Assembly: GCA_016712885.1 (NCBI GenBank)
Contig: JADJQF010000004.1
Location: forward strand, 62,001-126,000
From: Candidatus Flexicrinis proximus
GTDB lineage: Bacteria > Chloroflexota > Anaerolineae > Aggregatilineales > Phototrophicaceae
Length of the DNA stretch: 64,000 bases
Direction of reading: 5' to 3'
Below the pieces are notes generated by a model, which worked only from the letters and a program-made list of their open reading frames with translations, did not search any database and had not been told where the DNA came from. Below, one piece after another: positions 43,817 through 52,770 of this stretch. The position numbers and the translations under genes are program-made. How positions within the stretch are numbered: position 1 is the first letter of the stretch; every line of letters begins with the position of its first letter.

Positions 43817-46281
43817 GCGTGAAAGACTATTTTGAGAGCCTTGATTATGCGCCCGCGCCTGAATCGGCTTCCGCGGCCAACGCGTGGCTGGATGCCCACA
43901 AGCGTAAGTTCGACCTGTTTATCGACGGGCGCTGGCACGCACCCACCGATGGCAAGACGCTGGTCACCGTCAATCCGGCCAACGGCCAGAAGATCGCCGA
44001 TATCGCGGATGCCGCCGCCGTCGACGTCGATACTGCCTACAAGGCCGCGCGCAAAGCCTTCGAGTCGTGGTCGAAACTGAGCGGTCACACGCGGGCGCGT
44101 CACCTCTACGGAATCGCGCGCGGTATCCAGAAACACCAGCGCCTGCTGGCGGTACTCGAGTCGCTCGACAACGGCAAGTCGATCCGCGAGAGCCGCGACA
44201 TCGACGTGCCGCTAGTGGCGCGGCACTTCTACCACCACGCGGGGTGGGCGCAGCTGATGGAAACGGAAATGCGCGACTACGCGCCGGTGGGCGTGATCGG
44301 GCAGGTCATCCCCTGGAACTTCCCGCTGCTGATGCTGGCCTGGAAGATCGCGCCGGCGCTGGCGATGGGCAATACGGTGGTGCTCAAGCCCGCGCCGTTT
44401 ACGAACCTGAGCGCGCTGCTGTTCGCGGAAATCTGTGCCGAGGCGGGGTTGCCGGCAGGCGTCGTCAACATTGTCACCGGCGGCGACCAGACCGGCGCGG
44501 CCATCACGGAACATCCCGGCTTCGACAAAATCGCCTTCACCGGCAGCACCAATGTCGGGCGGATCATCCGCCGGGCGACGGCCGGACGCGGCGTTAAACT
44601 CTCGCTCGAACTTGGCGGCAAGTCGCCCTACATCGTCTTTGACGACTGCGATCAGGACGCGGCGGTCGAAGGGTTGGTGGACGCGATCTGGTTCAACCAG
44701 GGTCAGGTCTGCTGCGCCGGCTCGCGCCTGCTGGTACAGGAGAGCATCGCGGACAAATTCCTCGACAAGGTGCGCCGCCGCATGAATCTGCTGCGCGTGG
44801 GCGACTCGCTCGACAAGGCGGTCGATATGGGGCCGGTTGTCGCGCCGGTGCAGTACGAAACTATCGACCGGCTGGTCAAGAGAGGGGTGGCGGAAGGCGC
44901 GACGCTGTACCAGGCGGAGACGCCTATCCCCTCCGTCGGCTGTTATTACCCTCCGTCGCTGCTGACCGATGTTCAGCCGTCGTCGACCGTCGTCCAGGAG
45001 GAAATCTTCGGGCCGGTGCTGGTGGCGATGACCTTCCGCACGCCGTCGGAAGCCCTCGAACTGGCGAACAACACCCGCTACGGACTGGCTGCGAGCATCT
45101 GGTCCGAGAACATCAATCTGGCAATGGAAGCGGCGCGAAAGGTCAAAGCGGGCAGCGTGTGGATCAACTGCACGAATATGTTCGACGCCGCGTCGGGCTT
45201 CGGCGGCTACCGCGAGAGCGGCTATGGGCGCGAGGGCGGCAGAGAAGGGCTGTATGAGTATGCGCGCCCAAAGTGGCACGGCCGCCCGCATCCCGAACTG
45301 CCCGCCAAAGATGATAAGACGTTCAAGAACTGGGGCAAGGCAGGCGCGGGATTGCCGATTATGTTGAACGGCAGCGAGGCCGCCGGAAACGGATCGCAGG
45401 GGGGTCTCCCGAGCCTCGACCGGACGGCCAAGATGTTCATCGGCGGCAAACAGAAGCGCCCCGATGGCAATTACTCGCGGCCGGTATTGGCGCCGGATGG
45501 GCATGAGGTCGGCCTGGCTGCAGACGGCAACCGCAAGGACATCCGCGACGCCGTCAGCGCCGCCCGCAGCGCCGAAAGCTGGGGCTTCAGGACCGGCCAC
45601 CAGCGCGCACAAATCCTGTATTACATCGCAGAGAACCTGTCAGCCCGGTTGGAAGAATTCGCACGGCGGATTTCGGCCATGACCGGCTGTTCGGCGGAGG
45701 ACGCGCGGAGCGAGGTCGAACTGAGCATCTCCAGGTGGTTCACGTGGGCGGCGTGGGCAGACAAATATGGCGGCGTGATACAGGAAACCGAACTGCGCGG
45801 CCTGACGATCGAGCTGAACGAGTCGCTGGGCGTGATCGGTATCGCCTGCCCGGACGAACGGCCGCTGCTCGGTCTGGTGTCGCTGGTCGCGCCGGCCATC
45901 GCACGTGGAAACACGGTGGTGGTGGTGCCATCGCAGAAGCACCCGCTCGCTGCGACCGATTTCTATCAGGTGCTGGAGACATCGGATCTGCCCGCGGGAG
46001 TCATCAACATCGTCACCGGCGAGCGCGACCCGTTGACCAAGACGCTGGTCGAACATGATGACGTCGACGCAATGTGGTATTTTGGCTCGGCGCTCGGCAG
46101 TGCGATGGTCGAAAACCTGTCGGCGTACAACATGAAGCGCACCTGGGTGAGTTATGGCGAATCCCGCGATTGGGCGGACGAGGCGCAGGGCGCGGGACAT
46201 GAGTTCCTGCATGAGGCGACCCAGGTGAAAAACATCTGGGTGCCGATGGGCGAGTCGATGCCCACCGGCGGCGGCTACTAA
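43813..46281 (+). CDS. ALDH16-type two-domain aldehyde dehydrogenase
   Basis: This 822-residue protein has two aldehyde dehydrogenase domains in one chain. The first is complete, with E266 (SLELGGKSP) and the catalytic C300 (NQGQVCCAG). The second, from about residue 540, keeps the overall fold (LNESLGVIGIACPDERP, PAIARGNTVVVVPS) but lacks the catalytic cysteine segment. This layout matches the ALDH16 family, whose second domain is known to be inactive and structural. It probably oxidises acetaldehyde from the upstream deoC reaction using NAD(P). It overlaps the small orf by four bases. A terminator follows. The substrate is an inference from context. Confidence 0.92.
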   Translation: MSVKDYFESLDYAPAPESASAANAWLDAHKRKFDLFIDGRWHAPTDGKTLVTVNPANGQKIADIADAAAVDVDTAYKAARKAFESWSKLSGHTRARHLYGIARGIQKHQRLLAVLESLDNGKSIRESRDIDVPLVARHFYHHAGWAQLMETEMRDYAPVGVIGQVIPWNFPLLMLAWKIAPALAMGNTVVLKPAPFTNLSALLFAEICAEAGLPAGVVNIVTGGDQTGAAITEHPGFDKIAFTGSTNVGRIIRRATAGRGVKLSLELGGKSPYIVFDDCDQDAAVEGLVDAIWFNQGQVCCAGSRLLVQESIADKFLDKVRRRMNLLRVGDSLDKAVDMGPVVAPVQYETIDRLVKRGVAEGATLYQAETPIPSVGCYYPPSLLTDVQPSSTVVQEEIFGPVLVAMTFRTPSEALELANNTRYGLAASIWSENINLAMEAARKVKAGSVWINCTNMFDAASGFGGYRESGYGREGGREGLYEYARPKWHGRPHPELPAKDDKTFKNWGKAGAGLPIMLNGSEAAGNGSQGGLPSLDRTAKMFIGGKQKRPDGNYSRPVLAPDGHEVGLAADGNRKDIRDAVSAARSAESWGFRTGHQRAQILYYIAENLSARLEEFARRISAMTGCSAEDARSEVELSISRWFTWAAWADKYGGVIQETELRGLTIELNESLGVIGIACPDERPLLGLVSLVAPAIARGNTVVVVPSQKHPLAATDFYQVLETSDLPAGVINIVTGERDPLTKTLVEHDDVDAMWYFGSALGSAMVENLSAYNMKRTWVSYGESRDWADEAQGAGHEFLHEATQVKNIWVPMGESMPTGGGY

Positions 46282-46311
46282 AGCGGGGATTCTTCGTCCC
46301 TGAGGGAATAC

Positions 46312-46341
46312 AAAAAGCGCGCCCGATTGGACGCGCTTTTC
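46312..46341. terminator. Bidirectional terminator between convergent genes
   Basis: AAAAGCGCG (46313-46321) pairs with CGCGCTTTT (46332-46340) around a ten-base loop. It lies 32 bases after the ALDH16 stop and 26 bases before the end of the secreted-protein gene, so it can serve both. Confidence 0.75.
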
Positions 46342-46366
46342 GTTTAGTGAATTGTGCTGCTGCTGA

Positions 46367-46999
46367 TTACGAGGCCTGCGAGGCGAACAGGACTTCCACG
46401 TTGTCGATGAAGGCCTGCCCCTTGCTGCTCTTGTTGGCGAGGGTGACCTTCACCTTCGAGACGACTGCATTGTGAGGGATGACGACGGTTGAACCATCGA
46501 CGGCCTGCCATGAGGTGAATTCGCCGATCATGGTTGTGCCGCTGAAGTTGGCGATCGACTTGAGCTTGGTGTCGCTGCCGACGATGGTGACGATTGCCTT
46601 CGCCTTGAGGTGGGTGAAGGTCGAGAGGGAGTTGACCTGATAGGCCAGCTGCAGATCGACATTGGCGTCATCAACGAAGCCGTTGAGGGTGTCGAGATCG
46701 GCACCGGTCACGACCTGCGAGAGCTTGCTGGCTTCGGTCGCGCTGCCCTTGAACCGGAAGGCGCAGTCGCCGCTGAAGGCAGTGACAACAGCGCCGGTGC
46801 AGTCGAGCTTGTCTTTGCTCTTGTTGGTCAGTGTCCACCACGGGTCGATAAACGGGAAGCCGTGCTCATTGAGCGTATCGAATTCGTTGTTGCCGGTGAG
46901 CAGATTGAACTGGTCGCCTGCAAAGGCGGTCGAACCGATGGCGCTGAGGATGATCGTCAGGACGAGCGCGAAAACGGTGATGCGAGCCTTGGTGGTCAT
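46367..46999 (-). CDS. Small secreted beta-domain protein (shares the subtilase C-terminal domain)
   Basis: This is a 210-residue exported protein with a signal peptide ending STAFAG near residue 28. The mature part is a single beta-rich domain: NLLTGNNEFD, W.LTN.SKDKLDC, CAFRFKGSA, an L-S-Q-V-V strand, AIVTIVGSD and the ending AFIDNVEVLF. This pattern matches the last 150 residues of the 1432-residue subtilase and the protein at 47204. The layout resembles carbohydrate-binding-module-like folds, but no ligand residues can be named. Three 11-bp phased repeats lie upstream, so a response regulator may control it. The function is unknown. Confidence 0.75.
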   Translation of the reverse strand: MTTKARITVFALVLTIILSAIGSTAFAGDQFNLLTGNNEFDTLNEHGFPFIDPWWTLTNKSKDKLDCTGAVVTAFSGDCAFRFKGSATEASKLSQVVTGADLDTLNGFVDDANVDLQLAYQVNSLSTFTHLKAKAIVTIVGSDTKLKSIANFSGTTMIGEFTSWQAVDGSTVVIPHNAVVSKVKVTLANKSSKGQAFIDNVEVLFASQAS

Positions 47000-47042
47000 G
47001 TTGATTTCCTTTTCAATGTCCGGTGTTTCATTCGATGACTAC

Positions 47043-47098
47043 ACTTTAGGACAGCGTCGTCAATCGGGCGTCAAATGACCGTCAATCCGCAATTGACG
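47043..47098 (-). promoter_or_regulatory. Three 11-bp phased repeats upstream of 46999
   Basis: CGTCAA occurs at 47058, 47069 and 47080, exactly 11 bases apart, with an inverted TTGACG at 47093. On the gene strand this reads TTGACG-N5 three times, ending nine bases before TAAAGT (47043-47048), a possible -10. The spacing is typical of PhoB/OmpR-type response-regulator sites. Confidence 0.55.
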
Positions 47099-47152
47099 GC
47101 AAAAGGCCGGGCAAACCGGCGCGGACTGCCGCAAAAGTCTTTCTCAGGACGC

Positions 47153-47179
47153 GAAAACGCCGGGGTGTCCGGCGTTTTC
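47153..47179 (-). terminator. Terminator after the secreted protein gene at 47204
   Basis: GAAAACGCCGG (47153-47163) pairs with CCGGCGTTTTC (47169-47179) around GGTGT. The stem ends in TTTT on the minus strand. It isolates the gene from the next one at 46999. Confidence 0.75.
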
Positions 47180-47203
47180 AGAGGGTCCAGTATCGTGTCC
47201 GGG

Positions 47204-47830
47204 TTAGCTTGTGTAAAACACCCCGTACACTTCGTCGATGAACAGCTTACCTGCGGTGCTGGTGTTGCTGAAGATGTACTTCACGCTCAGGATGGTGGCG
47301 CTCTGCGGGACCGTGACCATCTGTTCCAGACCGCGGCCAACCCATGCCACGCTGCCGCCATCGTCCGATTTGCCGGTGATGTGAGAATTCTTCTTGGCGA
47401 TCAGGACGGTGGGGTTTCCCGGCATGGTGTACTTGACCTTGACGCGGGCATCCAGGCTGCTGGCATTCTTGTCCGAATAGTACTTGAACTGAAGGTCGAT
47501 CGAGCCGGGACCCTGCACAAGCGCAGTGTTCATCATGTCGAGGTTGGTCGCTCTTTGGATCAAGCGCGCGCTTTCACCGATGCTGCCCTTAAACATGAAG
47601 GCGCATACCCCGTGCTGAACGCTCGGCGCCTTGTCGTTGCAGGCGATCTTGTCGCCGCTGGGGGTCTTCAGCGTCCAGGGCGACAGCGAAGGGTTGGCGC
47701 CATTCTGCGCCTCGAAGCTCTCGTTGGTGACGAGCTGGAAGGCGGCACGCTGACCAGCGGCGGGGAGGTATATAGCGGTCAGAATGAGTATCGCGATGAG
47801 AATGGAGGCGATGCGGGTTGTGCGGGTCAT
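47204..47830 (-). CDS. Small secreted beta-domain protein (paralogue of 46367)
   Basis: This is a 208-residue exported protein with a signal peptide ending near LPAAGQ. The mature domain repeats the pattern of the 46367 protein: LVTNESFE, LSPWTLKTPSGDKIAC, CAFMFKGSI, an L-I-Q-R strand, ARVKVKYTMPG and the ending KLFIDEVYGVF. It is a diverged paralogue, not an exact copy. It shares the domain with the C-terminus of the subtilase at 21873. The promoter region has two 11-bp repeats shared with the gene at 52771. It is divergent from the TIR-STAND giant. No catalytic motif is seen. Confidence 0.75.
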   Translation of the reverse strand: MTRTTRIASILIAILILTAIYLPAAGQRAAFQLVTNESFEAQNGANPSLSPWTLKTPSGDKIACNDKAPSVQHGVCAFMFKGSIGESARLIQRATNLDMMNTALVQGPGSIDLQFKYYSDKNASSLDARVKVKYTMPGNPTVLIAKKNSHITGKSDDGGSVAWVGRGLEQMVTVPQSATILSVKYIFSNTSTAGKLFIDEVYGVFYTS

Positions 47831-47871
47831 GTTGGTGTCATCCTGTTGATTTGTTTTTCAGCGATGACACC

Positions 47872-47906
47872 AGCATATCAACCGATCGTCCAGAAATCGT
47901 CTACTG
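47872..47906 (-). promoter_or_regulatory. 11-bp direct repeats upstream of 47830, shared with 53520
   Basis: ATCGTCCAGAA (47885-47895) is followed directly by ATCGTCTACTG (47896-47906). A possible -10, TATGCT on the minus strand, is at 47872-47877, seven bases from the repeats. The stretch GATCGTCCAGAAATCGTC is identical to that at 53579, and the flanking 26 bases match at about 20 positions. The rest of the 47831-48174 gap shows no gene. Confidence 0.55.
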
Positions 47907-48174
47907 CGAAAAGATCCCGGCCAGTGACCTTGTGATGCCGCCCGGATTGGGGTTGGGGCGGCGCCTGAAGGGATCCGCTGCTGAGGGTGTTCCAGGGAGG
48001 CCGCGCGGCCGGTGACCAACGGTTTCCCAACGCCGTGCAAACTTTCGGGTATTATCTATCACAGTTGAAGAAGTGGCGTGTGAGCCGAAGTCGACCAATT
48101 CGTGACCCGGCCCTGCCGCCCTCCCTCAGCGCTTCCTTTCACTTCTGTTCACTGGTTATCAGAGCGGAGCGGAT

Positions 48175-51100
48175 ATGTCGCGCGCTTTCATCTCGTATTC
48201 ACGGCGTAATACCAACTTTGCCGAACGCCTGGCCCGGGACCTGACCGACGCGGGAATCGAAGTGTGGATCGACTTCCGCCAGATCCATGCCGGTGAACGC
48301 TGGAAGGACGAAATCCGGCGAGGCATCGAACGCAGCGAAGTGATCATCATCGTCCTGTCGCCCGACTCGGTCGTCAGCGAATGGGTGCAGTTCGAAATCC
48401 TGTACGGCCGCGAACAGAACAAGATTATGCTGCCCGTGATGGCAGCCGACTCGATGGACCTATTGGGCCAGACCGACGCCCTGAAGTGGCTGCTCGATGT
48501 CCATTTCATCCGCTTTGAAAGCCGTTACGAACAGGCGTTCCCGGAGCTTCTCAAGGCGCTGCCCGGCAAACGCCGGCTGGGCTCGTTCGATGTCATTGAC
48601 CCGGCTTCGATCCCGAATCCGTTCAAAGGACTGGAAGCGTTTCAGCAGACCGACGCGGCGTTCTTCTTTGGCCGCGAACAACTGGTCAAGAAAGCGTTGG
48701 CCGCGCTGAAACCGGGCAGGCCGCGCCGGTTTCTGGCGGTGGTTGGCGCCAGCGGCAGCGGAAAATCGTCGCTGGTGCGCGCCGGGGTGATCCCGCAGGT
48801 TCGAAATGGCGCGATTTCGGGGTCGGATGCCTGGCGCGTGGCGATCTTTACCCCTGGCGATCAGCCGGTGAAGTCGCTGGCAACCCGCCTTGCCCCGTTA
48901 TTGCCCGAGGACGTCGACGCAGACGCCGTGCATAAGGCGCTGCACAGCGGGGCCGATGGCCTGAGCCGGGTCGCGCTGCGCCTGATGACCGACACGTCCC
49001 CTAACGCGATGCTGCTGCTGGTCGTTGACCAGTTCGAAGAGACATTCACGCGCGCGACCGAGGCCGGAGCGGCAGAGTTCATCGCACTGCTTCATCACGC
49101 TGCAACCATCCAAAGCGGCCGCTGTGTGGTGGCAATCACCATGCGGGCGGACTTCTTCGACCGGCTGGGGCGATTTCCGGAGTTTGCCGAGCTGTTCGAA
49201 GCCGATCAGCTCCTGATCGTGACCGAAATGACGCCGTCGAACCTGCTCCGCGCGATCACTGGGCCGGCCGATGCCGTGGGGCTGCTCTACGAGGACGGCC
49301 TCGCGGACCGGATTCTGGAAGATGTACGGCGCCAGCCGGGGTCGCTGCCGCTGCTGCAATATGCGCTGACCGAACTGTATACACGCCGCGACGGCCGCCG
49401 GCTGACCCACGCCGCCTATGACGCCATCGGCGGGGTCGAACAGGCGCTGGCGCGCCACGCCGAAGGGATTTATCTGCGACTCGGCATCGGCCAGCAAGAC
49501 ACCATGCGGCGCATTCTGCTGCGCCTGATCGAAGTGGCCGAGGATGGTACGGCAACGCGCCGCAAAGTTGCCCGCCATGACCTGTCTTTCATGGGCGTGA
49601 GCGATCAAGCGGTGCAGGAGATTATCGACCGGCTGACGGCCGCCGATTCGCGCCTGCTGGTCACCAGCCGCGAAATCCGTACCAGCGTCAATCAGACGGC
49701 CAGCGCGACGGTATGGGTGGAGGTCGGGCACGAGGCGCTGATCCGCGAGTGGACGCGTTTTCAGGGGTGGATCGCGGCAGACCTGGTGAACCTGCGTCTG
49801 GGGGCGGACCTGCTCAAAGCGGCCACCGACTGGCAGTCGTCCAATAGAGACCTGGCCTACCTGCTCTCCGGCTCACGCCTGACCAACGCAGAGGAATGGC
49901 TGGAGACGGCGGATGCTAACGCGGTTCAGCGGGAGTTTATCAATGCCAGCGTTGATGCTCGCGAGCATCGCGAGGCGCTCGAACGCGAGCAATCGGCCCG
50001 TGAGCTGACGCTGCAAACGCGCTCGGCCAACCGGCTGCGCGCCTTCGTGGGCGTGCTGGCTGGCGCGCTGATCATCACCGCGGGACTGGTATTGTTCGCG
50101 TTCAGCGAACGGGACCGTGCCAATCTGAACGCCGAAATCGCCGCAACCAACGAGGCTGCGGCGCAGGCCAACGCAGAGTTAGCGCAGCAAAACCTCGCGC
50201 GTTCCAACAGCTTCGCTTTGTCCGCGCTGGCCGACCGTGCCCTGACTGACGGCGACAGCGAAATGGCGGTTGCGCTGGCGGTGGAGGCGAATCTGATCTC
50301 CGTCTCCCCGCCGCCGCAGTCGAGCCTGACGCTGGCTGACGTCGCGTTTGCACCGGGGACGCGCCAGAATTTTGAGCCCTCCGGCAGCTCAATCGCTGCC
50401 GTCGCGTTTAGCCGGGACGAGCGCCTCGTGCTGGCAGCCAGTTCAGAGAACGCGACCCTCTATGATGCGCGCAGCGGCGAAGTCATCCGCACGCTTGGCG
50501 CCGCCGCGATCACGAACGGTACAGCGGTCGCGTTCAGCCCTGACGGACTCACAGCATTGGTCGGCAGGTCGGATGGCGTCATTGCCGCATATAGCGTCGA
50601 GACTGGCGCGGAACTCAAAGTCTGGAAGTCCGAGCAGGGGCGTGCCATCAACAGCCTGGCCTATAACTCCTCCGGCGACCGCGCGGTCAGCGCCGACAAT
50701 AACAACCGCGTGATCGTCTGGGATGCCAGCGGCGCCGAAATCCGCCGGTTCAACGCAGATCGCGCCGTAGCGGCGTTCTGGCCGCATGACGAGAACGTCG
50801 TCATCAGCGCGGGGCGCGATGGCTTGTTCAATGCGTGGGATGTTACGCGCGGGATTGCCGTGCGGCGCTTCAAAGCTGAACTGCCGATACTGGCGCTCGC
50901 ACTCAGCCCGGACGGACAGTTCGCGCTGACGGGCGGCGCCGGCGCCACGGACGACGCGACCGCACTCGTGGCGTTGTGGCGGCTTGACGGCATCGACCGT
51001 TCGGCTGATCCTGCCACCGGCGTCCCCACGGAGATCACGCAGCCGCTGCGTACCTTTGTCGGCCACAGCACGCCCAGCGAATCGCACGCGGTCGGATTTG

Positions 51101-52689
51101 GCACGGACGGCGCGCGCGTCGTTTCCGCGGCCGATGACGGCCAGCTGATCGTCTGGGACACTGCCAGCGGAGACATCAGTGCCAGCTTCACGGTCAGCGG
51201 CGACTCGAATCTGATCGCGCTGGCGATCAGCGCGGACGGCGAAAACGCGCTTTCAGGCGGAGAAACGGATGGTTTGGCCGTGCTACGCCTGTGGGACATG
51301 AGCAGCGCCGCGATTGTGATCGACATGGCAGGCCATACAGGGCGCGCGGTGGGCGTTTTCATTCCGGAACAGGAGGGGGTCGCGCGGACAATCCTGACAG
51401 GTGGCCGCGAAGACGACCCTCAGGATCCGGCGGACGACCAGTTGAAGAACAGCCTGCGCGTGTTCGACATCGCCAGCGGACGAACCGTCCAGCAGCTCAC
51501 CGGTCACGAAGGGCTGGTGCTGTCGGTCGATGTCAGCCCCGACGGCACCCTCGCAGCCAGCGGGTCGCAGGATCAGACGATTCGAGTATGGAACATCGCC
51601 GACGGCACGGGGCAGGTCGTCGGGCGGTATGATGGCGCGCGCGGCGCGGTTAATGGGGTCGCGTTCATGCCTGATGGACAGTCGGTCATCTCTATCAGCC
51701 GCAGTGGACAGATCAGCCAGTGGGCCGCCAACGAGCCGCGCCAGATTCGCGCTTTCACTGATCCGGCGGATACCAGCCCGGCCGCGCTGCAAGCCCTGGC
51801 CCTCAGCCGCGACGGAGGGCTTCTGCTGACCGGCGGAGACTCGCGTACGGTCAGATTGTGGAACACGTCCAACGGGAGTCTGGTGCGGACATTCAGCATC
51901 GAAGACCGTGCCGTACGTTCGCTGGGCTTCAGCCCGGACGCCGGGCAGATTATCGTGGGCACGGTGAACGGCAGCCTGACGCTATTCGATGTCGACGGCG
52001 GGTTGGTCCGCGCGCTATCCGGCCACAGCCGCTCGGTTCTTTCCGCGGCATTCGCCGATCAAAATACACTGCTGACGACCGGCTTTGACGGCACGATGCG
52101 CGTTTGGGACCTGCAGAGCGGCTTTGAAGTGCGCCGCTTCGATACGGCGGACGAGCCGACCGTGAGTCTTCAGGCGGGTACGCTGAGCGCGGATGGACAG
52201 ACGGTCCTGACCGGCCTGAGCGACGGTCGGATGCGTCTGTGGCGGCTGTATCCGACGCTGGAGAGTCTGCTGGCGTGGACCAAAACCAACCGTGATGTGG
52301 TCGGGCTGACCGACTGCCCGATGCGCGACCAGTTTGGCCTCGCACCCTGCGACGAAAGCGGCCAGGCCCCGGACTTTGTGTGGCCGCCGCTGCCCTCCCT
52401 GAACCCGCCGCCCGTCACGGTCATCGACCTGGAAATCGGCGCGACTGCGGTCATCAACACAACGGATGGGGAGCGCCAATTCGTGCGGCCCGCTCCCGGC
52501 GTGTTCGATGCTTCGCAGAGCACGCTGGTTAGCGATGGCACGGTCGTGACGCTGCTCGACGGCCCGGTTTCCGCCGAAGGCTTCTGGTGGTGGCAGGTGC
52601 AGTCCAGCGACGGTATCAGCGGTTGGGTGACGGAGTACATTCCTGACGAGAACATCCAGACGCTGGTGCCAATTGGGGCACTGGACTGA
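48175..52689 (+). CDS. TIR-nSTAND NTPase-membrane-WD40-SH3 protein
   Basis: This is a 1504-residue multidomain sensor. An N-terminal TIR domain (about 1-135) has FISYSRR and S-E-W70-V-Q-F-E74, where E74 matches the catalytic Glu of NAD-cleaving TIRs. The nSTAND ATPase follows (PNPFKGLEAF at about 147), with Walker A GASGSGKSS near 191 and Walker B LLLVVDQFEE near 280. A membrane helix (about 622-644) leads to a WD40 domain of about 740-1360 with many blades. A C-terminal SH3-like domain sits at about 1420-1500. The membrane helix places WD40 and SH3 outside and TIR inside. It may trigger NAD depletion when an envelope signal arrives; this is inference. A strong terminator follows. Confidence 0.9.
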   Translation: MSRAFISYSRRNTNFAERLARDLTDAGIEVWIDFRQIHAGERWKDEIRRGIERSEVIIIVLSPDSVVSEWVQFEILYGREQNKIMLPVMAADSMDLLGQTDALKWLLDVHFIRFESRYEQAFPELLKALPGKRRLGSFDVIDPASIPNPFKGLEAFQQTDAAFFFGREQLVKKALAALKPGRPRRFLAVVGASGSGKSSLVRAGVIPQVRNGAISGSDAWRVAIFTPGDQPVKSLATRLAPLLPEDVDADAVHKALHSGADGLSRVALRLMTDTSPNAMLLLVVDQFEETFTRATEAGAAEFIALLHHAATIQSGRCVVAITMRADFFDRLGRFPEFAELFEADQLLIVTEMTPSNLLRAITGPADAVGLLYEDGLADRILEDVRRQPGSLPLLQYALTELYTRRDGRRLTHAAYDAIGGVEQALARHAEGIYLRLGIGQQDTMRRILLRLIEVAEDGTATRRKVARHDLSFMGVSDQAVQEIIDRLTAADSRLLVTSREIRTSVNQTASATVWVEVGHEALIREWTRFQGWIAADLVNLRLGADLLKAATDWQSSNRDLAYLLSGSRLTNAEEWLETADANAVQREFINASVDAREHREALEREQSARELTLQTRSANRLRAFVGVLAGALIITAGLVLFAFSERDRANLNAEIAATNEAAAQANAELAQQNLARSNSFALSALADRALTDGDSEMAVALAVEANLISVSPPPQSSLTLADVAFAPGTRQNFEPSGSSIAAVAFSRDERLVLAASSENATLYDARSGEVIRTLGAAAITNGTAVAFSPDGLTALVGRSDGVIAAYSVETGAELKVWKSEQGRAINSLAYNSSGDRAVSADNNNRVIVWDASGAEIRRFNADRAVAAFWPHDENVVISAGRDGLFNAWDVTRGIAVRRFKAELPILALALSPDGQFALTGGAGATDDATALVALWRLDGIDRSADPATGVPTEITQPLRTFVGHSTPSESHAVGFGTDGARVVSAADDGQLIVWDTASGDISASFTVSGDSNLIALAISADGENALSGGETDGLAVLRLWDMSSAAIVIDMAGHTGRAVGVFIPEQEGVARTILTGGREDDPQDPADDQLKNSLRVFDIASGRTVQQLTGHEGLVLSVDVSPDGTLAASGSQDQTIRVWNIADGTGQVVGRYDGARGAVNGVAFMPDGQSVISISRSGQISQWAANEPRQIRAFTDPADTSPAALQALALSRDGGLLLTGGDSRTVRLWNTSNGSLVRTFSIEDRAVRSLGFSPDAGQIIVGTVNGSLTLFDVDGGLVRALSGHSRSVLSAAFADQNTLLTTGFDGTMRVWDLQSGFEVRRFDTADEPTVSLQAGTLSADGQTVLTGLSDGRMRLWRLYPTLESLLAWTKTNRDVVGLTDCPMRDQFGLAPCDESGQAPDFVWPPLPSLNPPPVTVIDLEIGATAVINTTDGERQFVRPAPGVFDASQSTLVSDGTVVTLLDGPVSAEGFWWWQVQSSDGISGWVTEYIPDENIQTLVPIGALD

Positions 52690-52716
52690 CTAACGGGCCG
52701 CCGCGCCCTGTCGACA

Positions 52717-52760
52717 GACAAAACCCCCCGCTCAGTCTATGCTGAGCGGGGAGTTTTGTC
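52717..52760. terminator. Strong bidirectional terminator
   Basis: GACAAAACCCCCCGCTCAG (52717-52735) pairs with CTGAGCGGGGAGTTTTGTC (52742-52760) with one mismatch. T-rich ends exist on both strands. It lies between the convergent TIR-STAND gene and the secreted-protein gene at 52771. Confidence 0.9.
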
Positions 52761-52770
52761 TAAATCCGGC

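Noticed and set aside
47058..47085. TTGACG units as plain -35 boxes
   Set aside because: Three copies at exact 11-base steps cannot all be -35 boxes, and no -10 has good spacing from the nearest one. They fit an activator site better.
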